A DNA stretch of 64,000 nt, from positions 10,446,082 to 10,510,081 of the forward strand of contig NC_067207.1 of assembly GCF_026262505.1 (NCBI RefSeq), written 5' to 3'. The DNA is from Trichomonas vaginalis G3 (Eukaryota > Parabasalia > Trichomonadida > Trichomonadidae). The position numbers were made by a program, and so were the translations under genes. Within the stretch, counting starts at the first letter, position 1. Each line of letters begins with the position of its first letter. The notes below the pieces were generated by a model. The model had not been told where the DNA came from. It did no database searches and saw only the letters and a list, made by a program, of their open reading frames with translations. Positions 56,309 to 64,000 of this stretch are shown here, one piece after another.

Positions 56309-59300
56309 TTAAATATTTGCAGTTTTTCCAACTCTACGAAGAGTTTCCTGCACTCTTGATCTCAACGATGAGTCGCTTGATGTAACTAACGATATACATG
56401 GATAAAATGTGGCCAATAAAATCTTTTTATCGTTTTCATCATTTTCATCAAGATTATCAATGAAATCCATGAACTGCTTAGCCTGTGCATCATTTCTGCA
56501 GCTCAAATCTATCTCTTTTATCATCTCAACGAATGTATCTAAACAATTTTCAAGAATATTCGGGAATTTATCCTTGTTTTCCTTATTAATGAACCTTCCG
56601 TAGAATTCTACGAGTGTAGACATTTCTTTCGCGCACTTGACTCTTACGAATTCCTTTTGTCCTTCCGCGTCAACTTCAGTGATTTTTTCTAAAAGCTTCT
56701 TATCGTCGGATTCAAGGACAACGTTGAATCTGTACTGTTCGTTGGAGTCAGCGGAATTGGAAAGAAGTGTTGAAAGAACGTCTCGGAGCTCTTTTGCATC
56801 ATCATAAACAGCAACTTTGCCGCAAAGTGTAAAGAAGGTAAGCTGTTGTGCATGGTCTGACTTTCCAAACGTTTTGATAAGGGTGGAAACGCATAAATCT
56901 CTAAGAGGTTTATTTGATGTTCCCAAAAATACTTCTGAAAGGGAAATAATGAGTGGTTCGAACTGGCCTGTGATCAGAGGGAAGATTTTCTCTATCGCCT
57001 GGATGAAATGGCTCAAAACTATATGGACCATTTTATCGGACATGAAAACTGCTGCACAAAGCTCAAGTAGTTTGGCCCAGGACTTTGAGCTGTATTTGTT
57101 TTCATTAAGGCTTGGTCCTGATCTTTCAAGGCAACGTCCGATTGTTCTTCCAAAAACGGATAAAACAAGATTCTTTGCATCACTTATCGATTTGTATGAT
57201 TTGATAAGTGTTGTGAGTGAATCTATGAGCATTAAATATGCTTGTTCAGTGAGATCTGGACAAGAGAAAAATGTTTGATAGAAATCGAAGCTTCCTGAGA
57301 CAAGTTCGACATTCTTACATTCTGTTGCAAACATTGTTTCACTTTTGATTACGGTTGGAAGTATTTTTTCGTAATAATTCTCAAGTTTTTCGCATCTTGC
57401 CCAGAAACCGCAGAAGAAATGCGAAACTTCATTCAATATCTGCTGTCTGACACTTGTAAAGTTATCTCGCATCCTTTCAAATACAGACATTAAGAAAACT
57501 TGGAATAATTCTTTGAAATTTTCGTCAGAAACATCATTAATGTTCGAAGAAAGTAAGTTAAAAAGTGTTGTTACGGAGCTTGTCGCCAAAACTATTCTTG
57601 GATCGTCAAAAACGTTGACAATACTCTTGAATATCAACGACCATCTTTGAGTATTCGTTAAAGTACGCTTTACAGTCCATATCAGATCCATTGACGATAA
57701 GGAAACGTTGATATCTATCTCCTGACGAGCGAATCTGAAAATTGTTCTCAAAAATATTTCGGCGTTTTCTTCTGGAATTTGGGAAATATAGTCATTGCAG
57801 ATCATATTGATGATTGAGTATTGTATAGAGAGTACATCTGGATCATTACCTGCATTATTTGGATGAATTGCCTCAAAAATGGAATTCCAGCCCTTTGAGA
57901 TCAAATCTATCTTCATCTGTATGATGTTCTTAAGTTCCGTGAATATTTTGTTCAAACTCTCAACATCAACGTTGTTATTTCGATTGACAATTTTTTCAAT
58001 TCCTTTTGTCAAGCAATCTTCGGTATCTTTGTTGAAGCATTTGACTAATATATTAATAAAGAACTGTCTGGCATTTTCTCCAAATGTTTCGCTGGCAATT
58101 TCCGAAATAAAATAAACTTCGAGTCTGGGCCAAATACTTGTGAAGATATCGATTTCGTTTACGATCATGTTCGTTGTGAAATCGAATGGAAAGTGTTTGC
58201 ATGATAAAAGTGCGTCAATAATATCTAATTTTATATTTGTCGAGTATTCATGGGCGAATTGAGGTGTAATCTGGACATCATCTGAAGCAAATATTCCATT
58301 GAGTACGTAAACCCAGTTTCCTTCGACTAATTCGTGGTTATTCAGGATCATATTCGTCAAAAACGGAGTCCACATCTTTTCTTTCTCTTCCAAGCAGTAA
58401 AGTTTGATATCTGATAGTGGAAGACGATGGTCGTCGCTCAAAGAAAGTCTGTCGCATAAGATTTTGAAAGCTTCATGAGTAATTTTTGGTTCGCAGTTAG
58501 TTTTGATGGCTTGCAGGTATTGGCCAAGTGTTTCATGGACTATTGGTACGATTTTAGGGGTCATGTACCTCAAAGAAACAATGATTGCGTTATTCAGAAC
58601 TTTACAAAGTTTAAAAGTCAAAATTTTTGCGTTATCTTCGACCATTATATCCGAAATAAGCAAGAAAAGCATTTCAACGCAGTAAACGAGTGATAAATCA
58701 ATAGACATTTGGTTCATTTGTAGTTGTTTCGGTATAATATCAATTAGTTCTGTAGGTTGTGATGTTAGAATGATGTTGTTGAGGGAATCGATAAGAGAAA
58801 TCATAGTTGACTCTCCTGAATCCGACATTCGAAGCATTTTTGTTAAAGAAATGTTCTTTCTGAGAAGAGTTGAGTGTAGGAAGAATATCGGTAGAAGTAT
58901 TGACTTCGATCTCGGTCGAATTTCTGAGATAAATTCATTTAATACTGAAGTAAATAATTGTAAAGTATGAGGAAGCATAATTTCGAAGAAAATCATGATG
59001 AACTTAATTGCGTCGCGGTTGGAAATTAAATGTATGATCGTACCATCGAATAAACAACTCAGATTTTGGTCATTTGTAATTAAATCTTTTGTTGAAATTG
59101 TAATGACTTCTAACATTTCGTATAATAGCTCGGATGGCAATATTTTAGTATCAATGAAGGTTGGTTGCATTCCTAGTGTCATTCCTGTAACGTCATTTAT
59201 TAACATCACAAAAAGTCCACTGTAAACCTCGGTATCGGTCTTGGCTGAACGCTTGTACTTTTTATTGTATCGTTCTATGAAAGATTGTGTTGCTTGATTA

Positions 59301-59812
59301 GGATTTAGGGCTTTAATTGGATCAACCAAATAAGTTAGAAGTTGTTGGAACGAAGCGTGTGCATTATGTGCAACAGTTTCTTGGGTCTTTTGCATAAGAA
59401 GTAAGTGTATTGAAATATATGGAGAAAATATTTCCAAACAAGGGAATTTGCGTTTAATTTCAGAAGTTGAGAATAAAAGTAAACGTAAGCACATGTCAAC
59501 GTCTAGAAATGCTGATCTGGTTATCAGTGAGCCTAAAATTTCTTCCAATGCTCCTTCATCGAAGCAATCATCTGAAATTGCTTCTAAAAGTATTGGAAAT
59601 AGAGCTGTTGCGATTTTCGTGTAGTTTTCTGTTGACATGATGTATACAATAGCAGAAACAAATGGAGATTTTTGCTCAATTATTGGCAATTTTTGTAATT
59701 TTTCCAGATAATTAATTGCATCAGTGCAACACGAACGTATTGTATCTGGATGTCGAAAACCTGTTAACCTTTGTAACTCAGATTTTAGGTTTGTAAAAGA
59801 TTTTCGATTCAT
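56309..59812 (-). CDS. Mon2-like DCB/HUS scaffold protein, 1,167 aa
   Basis: Mon2 and the related Sec7 Arf-GEFs are large helical-repeat proteins of the trans-Golgi and endosomes; Mon2 lacks the catalytic Sec7 domain. The N terminus fits the DCB domain: LKSELQRLTGFRHPDTIRSC, AINYLEKLQ, then, about 120 residues on, SIHLLLMQKTQETVAHNAHA and SFQQLLTYLVDPI, the family's signature for V-x2-TA-x-A-x2-RQL. The HUS-like part follows with a FIDTKILPSELLYEML region, and the rest is HEAT-like helices. No Sec7 motif is seen, favouring Mon2 over BIG/GBF. Shorter than animal Mon2 (about 1,700). ATG at 59,810-59,812. Intact, intron-free. Confidence 0.6.
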   Translation of the reverse strand: MNRKSFTNLKSELQRLTGFRHPDTIRSCCTDAINYLEKLQKLPIIEQKSPFVSAIVYIMSTENYTKIATALFPILLEAISDDCFDEGALEEILGSLITRSAFLDVDMCLRLLLFSTSEIKRKFPCLEIFSPYISIHLLLMQKTQETVAHNAHASFQQLLTYLVDPIKALNPNQATQSFIERYNKKYKRSAKTDTEVYSGLFVMLINDVTGMTLGMQPTFIDTKILPSELLYEMLEVITISTKDLITNDQNLSCLFDGTIIHLISNRDAIKFIMIFFEIMLPHTLQLFTSVLNEFISEIRPRSKSILLPIFFLHSTLLRKNISLTKMLRMSDSGESTMISLIDSLNNIILTSQPTELIDIIPKQLQMNQMSIDLSLVYCVEMLFLLISDIMVEDNAKILTFKLCKVLNNAIIVSLRYMTPKIVPIVHETLGQYLQAIKTNCEPKITHEAFKILCDRLSLSDDHRLPLSDIKLYCLEEKEKMWTPFLTNMILNNHELVEGNWVYVLNGIFASDDVQITPQFAHEYSTNIKLDIIDALLSCKHFPFDFTTNMIVNEIDIFTSIWPRLEVYFISEIASETFGENARQFFINILVKCFNKDTEDCLTKGIEKIVNRNNNVDVESLNKIFTELKNIIQMKIDLISKGWNSIFEAIHPNNAGNDPDVLSIQYSIINMICNDYISQIPEENAEIFLRTIFRFARQEIDINVSLSSMDLIWTVKRTLTNTQRWSLIFKSIVNVFDDPRIVLATSSVTTLFNLLSSNINDVSDENFKELFQVFLMSVFERMRDNFTSVRQQILNEVSHFFCGFWARCEKLENYYEKILPTVIKSETMFATECKNVELVSGSFDFYQTFFSCPDLTEQAYLMLIDSLTTLIKSYKSISDAKNLVLSVFGRTIGRCLERSGPSLNENKYSSKSWAKLLELCAAVFMSDKMVHIVLSHFIQAIEKIFPLITGQFEPLIISLSEVFLGTSNKPLRDLCVSTLIKTFGKSDHAQQLTFFTLCGKVAVYDDAKELRDVLSTLLSNSADSNEQYRFNVVLESDDKKLLEKITEVDAEGQKEFVRVKCAKEMSTLVEFYGRFINKENKDKFPNILENCLDTFVEMIKEIDLSCRNDAQAKQFMDFIDNLDENDENDKKILLATFYPCISLVTSSDSSLRSRVQETLRRVGKTANI

Positions 59813-60631
59813 TTTTTTTATAAAAAAAAGTCTATCGTTATTTTAGCGGATTTTGAAAGAAGAGTTCATTTGATGGATAGAAGCAATTAGAGTGTTGATA
59901 TAACGATAATGGCACGCATTTGAGATTCCAAAAATTTTTTAGAAACCTAAAATTGGTATCCAGCATCTTAGAAATTAGTTTTCATTTTTTGGAAAATGAA
60001 AAAAATTTGGAAATAATCGGTATTTTTAGATATTAAAACGAAAATTTTAGCTTAAATAACATAATTTTTGGATATTGAAAACAATAGTATTGTTTTAAAT
60101 TGTAGTATTTATTTTTTTAACTTGTGATAACAATGTATTGAAAGGATTAAAATATTTAATTTTTTTTTGGAATGGGAAATCAAAAGGAAGAATATCTAGG
60201 GAATAATTCACATTAAGTTATACTAGTATTCCCTTGGGTTTACAATTCTTGTTGATATTTGTTGCAATGAAATTTTATTGTTTTGAACATAGTGCGATAA
60301 TGATCTTGCAATGACTATTTTGGACATAAGTGTTGACCTAACCTGCTTGAGTTATTATTGAACGCATGATTTCATCATCAGCAATTTCACATTTTAGGAA
60401 AAACTATGCCATAATGTGTATTATAGTCCAGTAAACTTAATACTGATCAACTTACTATAAATTCTCTTATATTTCATTCAAAATTGATTTCCAAATCCAT
60501 CGTAATTTTTTTGGGAATGTTTTAATACATGAAAAATATGTACCACATCAAAGTCCATAAATTACACCAGAGAAATTGAGAAATAATTCGTATTTGACCA
60601 ATTTACGTCACTTTTTGATCTCACTTCGAAA
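59813..60631. other. Intergenic, AT-rich
   Basis: About 820 bp between divergent host genes. Near the right end are GTCACTTTTTG (60,608) and TCACTT (60,621). No other feature seen. Confidence 0.6.
60621..60626 (+). promoter_or_regulatory. Initiator-like TCACTT before the Myb gene
   Basis: TCACTT lies 11 nt before the start ATG at 60,632 and fits TCA(C/T)T(A/T); a GTCACTTT box lies 13 nt further upstream. Confidence 0.5.
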
Positions 60632-61141
60632 ATGATCAAATCTAACAATCTCCGGTGCAAAAACCACTTTACATATATAGAGGATAGGAAGCTTTCAGAC
60701 CTTATAAACAACTTTGGATGTACTGATTGGAATGAAATAGCTGATAAAATGCCTGGAAGAAACGCTAGACAGTGCAAAGAAAGATGGGAAAAATATCTTT
60801 CTCCAACTGTAAATAAAGGTCCATATTCGTATGAAGAAGACCAAACAATACTTGAACAATATGAAGTTTATGGATCACAATGGGTAAAGATTGCTTCTCA
60901 CTTGAAAGGACGAAGCGATGCATCAGTTAAGGCCAGATTTAAATTACTAATGAGACGTAAAAACTCGACCAAGCGTGCAAAGAGTAGAGAACAATTTAAT
61001 AAATCAGAGTTTAATCATTTTGACCAATCAGATGTTCCAAATGAAGTATATCAGGATGAAAAATTTGATAATTCACTTAGAAATCAGGATTCTTTATCAG
61101 ATGATCCATCAGAGTACTTTACAACATACGAAGTTTTTTAA
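60632..61141 (+). CDS. Two-repeat (R2R3) Myb DNA-binding protein, 169 aa
   Basis: Myb proteins regulate transcription by binding DNA through repeats with spaced Trp residues. The first repeat (residues about 10-56) reads EDRKLSDLINNFGCTDWNEI, then MPGRNARQCKERWEKYLSP; the second (about 60-107) reads YSYEEDQTILEQYEVYGSQW, then LKGRSDASVKARFKLL. In place of the first Trp of each repeat are Phe/Tyr, common in R3-type repeats. A basic linker and an acidic Asp/Glu/Ser tail follow (YQDEKFDNSLRNQDSLSDDP). Such short R2R3 proteins are abundant in trichomonads. ATG at 60,632 just after an initiator-like TCACTT. Confidence 0.9.
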   Translation: MIKSNNLRCKNHFTYIEDRKLSDLINNFGCTDWNEIADKMPGRNARQCKERWEKYLSPTVNKGPYSYEEDQTILEQYEVYGSQWVKIASHLKGRSDASVKARFKLLMRRKNSTKRAKSREQFNKSEFNHFDQSDVPNEVYQDEKFDNSLRNQDSLSDDPSEYFTTYEVF

Positions 61142-62461
61142 AGTAGTCAATTATTTCTCCAAAATATCGTAATTTTCGCATTAGTAAATTTTTTTCCAAT
61201 TGTTCTACAAAAAATATTTGTTAGTTATATTTATATAAGGGAATTTCATTAATACAATTTTCAAAATTTTGATAAGATTTTAAATTCAATTCCAACTCAA
61301 TTTTGAGTAGAATGGGTTCGAAAATTTTGTTCGGAGTAGGGCTGTACAAGATTTAAAGAAACATTGCCGGGTTACCGTAGAGGCCTAAAAAAATCGCGCC
61401 TCGGCGGCAAGCCGCCTCGGCATTAAGAATGCGCATCTAAATTTTTATATGTCCTTCTTTCTTTTATTTTTCCCTTCCCTTTCTTTTCTTTTTCTTTTTT
61501 TCCCTCCTCTTGCTCTCATTTACCTTTTTTTTCCTTTTCTCATCATTTTTCAAAATTTAAAATTTTTATCAAAAATCTTGCCTATAAGAGCAGACTATGG
61601 AACCTTTTAATGCCTCTTAATCAATATTATACAGCATAAAGCATATTAAATGAAAGTAATTACGTATAAATTTATTTTATTATCTTATTTATTAATTCTT
61701 TAGCATGTATTGTTTAATATTAGCTTTTCTGTACATTAAATATGATATCTCCAAAGTATGAATGCCTTGTAACGAAACGAAAACTTAATTTTATGTTGAA
61801 TATTTGTCACAAACATTAGATTATTAAAATATATGTTGGATATCCCTTAGTATGAGACTTCATGACTCTTGTTGTCTAACGTGAGCTTTGGATTGCAAGC
61901 TCTATGGTTAACGAATATAAATTAATTGTAAAGTTTTCAAAAATTTTCATCGTTTCTATCAGCATCTATTTTTCCTTTAAAATAATATATTTGTATGAAT
62001 ACAATATTTAGTAATTTTTTTATTTCACATAATTTCATTCAAAATTTCAGAAAAAATTAATTTCTATTCAATATTATTTCAGCTTCAAAACACTTCATTC
62101 TTATAGATGTTGATTCACTAAAGTGTGATTCTATTTATATGAGGTAGGGGCATGAGGCTCGGCAAGTCTTATTGCTTTTTACCTCAATTTAGGTATTAAA
62201 TAATTATAATGATTCATAGTGGCCGCTGCTGACTGGCCATCAGCAGTCCCCTGGCCAAGATTAATATAATTATTTAATACTTATCCAGTTTTACATCAAT
62301 AACAACAAAGCTAATCAATTATCATTCAGAAATGCGGGAAATTACTACTAATATTAAAGATTGATAGACATTAGGCTGGCCACCTTCTGTCTAATATCTT
62401 TACGAATAAAAATAATACTTTTTAAAACAAATTATTTAATAAATTTTATTAAAAAACAAAA
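61142..62461. other. AT-rich intergenic DNA with hairpins next to a hAT gene
   Basis: No gene seen. It contains GGCGGC-AA-GCCGCC at 61,403-61,416 within a GC-rich island in AT-rich DNA, a pyrimidine-rich tract (61,440-61,560), and a nested inverted repeat at 62,193-62,280 ending GTATTAAATAATTAT on both sides with an inner CTGCTGA/TCAGCAG. The latter may belong to the end region of the hAT element. Confidence 0.6.
62193..62280. repeat. Nested inverted repeat
   Basis: GTATTAAATAATTATA and GGCC are mirrored on both sides, with an inner hairpin CTGCTGA...TCAGCAG. The AT-rich outer arms contrast with the GC-rich inner part. Confidence 0.8.
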
Positions 62462-64000
62462 TCAAATATCAAATTGATCATCATTCAACTTGATGAAGAA
62501 GCGGCATGCTACATATTCTTCTTTGCATGATTCGTTCATTGAATTTTTTGTCTTTCGCAATTCAGATATTACACGTTCTACATCTGCTTCACTGCACGAA
62601 AGTGACATCATCCTTTTTCCAATTGGTCTTATTGCTTTTAGTTGCTTTATGCCATTCATGTACCAAAACTTGCCATCATTTTGAGCAAGATGATGACCAT
62701 TTATAAGATGGGAATCATCTTGCTCTATGAAGAAATCGTAAGCATCACTCAATTCCTTGGCTCTATCGTCTTTATTGATCGTTGGATCAACTGTTGATTC
62801 GGCAATTGCTCTTTGTCTGAGGATTGTTATCATGAATGTGTATAGATCTTTTATCTCTTCATCTACAACATCCCAGACCAAGGAATTCCTCGAACCATCG
62901 GCATTTGTTTCGGCTGCATGATCGTCGTTAAGCATTTGTTCCTCTTCTGCTTGCTGTATCTCTTCATCATGCTCGGCTACCTCGTCAACACGTTCTGTTC
63001 GTTCTTCTTCAAGGATTTCGCCGAGTTTCTCAAATGTGATCTCGCGATTGATGATCCTCAGGGAAGGAATCGTTGGGACTTGCACATCTTTCAACTGCAT
63101 TATAGGTGGATAGCTTGTCTTTCCTCCAAAACCCTTCTTGTCTCTGATGATCTTCCTTGCTAACGGTGTAAAGCCGAAAGCAAACCGAAGCAAATCAATT
63201 CTACCATATTCTTTCATATCATTTTTGAATATTGTAGTGATTGATCGGAGAATCTCTTCACCATCTGGCGTTAATCTTCCTGCCATTTCATCCAACATCC
63301 CTTGGCACTGTTGTATCATCAGGAATGCATAAGCACCCATGGCCTTGTTGGATTTCAGCCATAATTGAAGTTGCTTTAATGGCTTGAATATCATTAAAGC
63401 ATCTTTAAAGAGTGGAGGAATTCCATCACGTGTCCATTGTAACTGTTCACGTGTAGCTCTGGAAAGGGATAGTGGAAGATCTCCACTTCTTAAAGCAGTA
63501 TTAATTGTTTCCAGATTATCAAAGATGAAAAACAGAGTATCATATATGTAGAGCCAGCGAGTTTCCGGGATTGATGGAACCCTGATCTTGTATCTCGCTC
63601 TCATATCGTGATTCTTAAAGATAATGATAATCTGGTGAACTCTATTCATCAGTTCATTCAACAATGGACATTGCTTACGTGCGTGGACAATAGCATTGTT
63701 CAAGACGTGGTTAAGGCAACGAATGTACACGGTTTGTAAGCCAGGGAAAAGGGCTCCTTCTGGCCTCCAGTGGCAGAGTCCTTTAACCTGGGCTGGCAAA
63801 CCATCTCCGACTACTCCAGCTACGTGGTTTTTATTAACCTTAAGAGAATCAAACCACGTATGGTAGTCCTCGTATGTCCAATTAGTCGAAATTGTTGTGT
63901 CGAAGAATTGGTGGCGATCTGTTTTGCCTGGATTGCACACACAAGAGAATAGACCATGACGGCTGCCGTGTGTTCCGCAGTCCAGGGAAATTGAGAAGAT
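62462..64000 (-). CDS. hAT-type transposase, C-terminal part, open at the window end
   Basis: The frame is open to the window edge; the first visible residues include SLDCGTHGSRHG, a good match for the first catalytic Asp of hAT RNase H folds. The second Asp block is GVVGDGLPAQVKGL. A helical insertion with a Glu-rich stretch follows (EILEEERTERVDEVAEHDEE), and the dimerisation block reads SLSCSEADVERVISELRKT. It shares block order with the transposase at 31,941-33,932 (IDEGK, VVCDGN, SEATCERT) but little overall identity, so it is a different hAT lineage. No visible break within the part seen. Confidence 0.75.
   Translation of the reverse strand: MFSISLDCGTHGSRHGLFSCVCNPGKTDRHQFFDTTISTNWTYEDYHTWFDSLKVNKNHVAGVVGDGLPAQVKGLCHWRPEGALFPGLQTVYIRCLNHVLNNAIVHARKQCPLLNELMNRVHQIIIIFKNHDMRARYKIRVPSIPETRWLYIYDTLFFIFDNLETINTALRSGDLPLSLSRATREQLQWTRDGIPPLFKDALMIFKPLKQLQLWLKSNKAMGAYAFLMIQQCQGMLDEMAGRLTPDGEEILRSITTIFKNDMKEYGRIDLLRFAFGFTPLARKIIRDKKGFGGKTSYPPIMQLKDVQVPTIPSLRIINREITFEKLGEILEEERTERVDEVAEHDEEIQQAEEEQMLNDDHAAETNADGSRNSLVWDVVDEEIKDLYTFMITILRQRAIAESTVDPTINKDDRAKELSDAYDFFIEQDDSHLINGHHLAQNDGKFWYMNGIKQLKAIRPIGKRMMSLSCSEADVERVISELRKTKNSMNESCKEEYVACRFFIKLNDDQFDI

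Noticed and set aside
56900-57278. Frames antisense to the Mon2-like and other long host genes
   Set aside because: Shadows of real genes without their own support.

Overview
The window looks like nuclear DNA of a trichomonad parabasalid (Trichomonas vaginalis or a relative such as Tritrichomonas). The evidence is AT-rich intergenic DNA, long intron-free host genes, initiator-like TCA(C/T)T(A/T) motifs just upstream of some start codons, a GP63-type surface metalloprotease, a ciliary assembly factor, a two-repeat Myb protein, and above all an accumulation of Polinton/Maverick virus-like elements.

The left 37 kb is made of Polinton material. Element A (1 to about 10.2 kb, cut by the window start) carries a KilA-N protein, a packaging-type ATPase, an SF3 primase-helicase and small unknown genes. 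A spacer of about 1.1 kb follows; its core is a chain of six back-to-back hairpins. Element B begins at about 11,338 and runs to a 25-base assembly gap at 23,849. It holds an adenine methyltransferase, structural-looking genes, a phage-tail-collar fibre, a retroviral-type integrase, a family B DNA polymerase, an HNH protein and several small genes. Its last 2.3 kb repeats window bases 1-2,155 in the same direction, so A and B look like the right and left parts of the same kind of roughly 20 kb element. Element C (about 24.5 to 37.0 kb) is an inverted, decayed partial copy of B's left part. A hAT-type DNA transposon with an 8-bp target duplication sits inside one of its structural genes. Two inverted copies of a smaller TIR-bounded element, full of satellite and microsatellite DNA, flank the ATPase gene of A. 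All Polinton copies are treated here as fossils.

From 37 kb on the DNA is host. A gene-poor stretch of about 2.7 kb with many perfect hairpins leads to a DOCK-family Rho-GEF gene, a Ste24-like multi-pass membrane protein that lacks the metal-binding motif, a tRNA-Gly(GCC) gene and a GP63-like protease on the minus strand. About 5 kb of AT-rich DNA with small transposon relics follows. Then come a CFAP300 homologue, an unknown 680-residue protein, a Mon2-like DCB/HUS scaffold protein and a Myb protein. The window ends inside a second hAT-type transposase.

The Polinton genes fall into a replication/packaging set (ATPase, SF3 helicase, PolB, integrase) and a virion set (fibre, jelly-roll-sized structural protein, small glycine-rich proteins). 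The host genes cover signalling, membrane traffic, cilium assembly, surface proteolysis and transcription, with no obvious operon logic. The signals most worth a second look are the hairpin chain at 10.77-11.14 kb, the hairpins with 3-nt loops between 37.2 and 39.3 kb, the satellite-filled inverted TIR elements, the repeat-number change in the fibre gene, and the mosaic structural gene.
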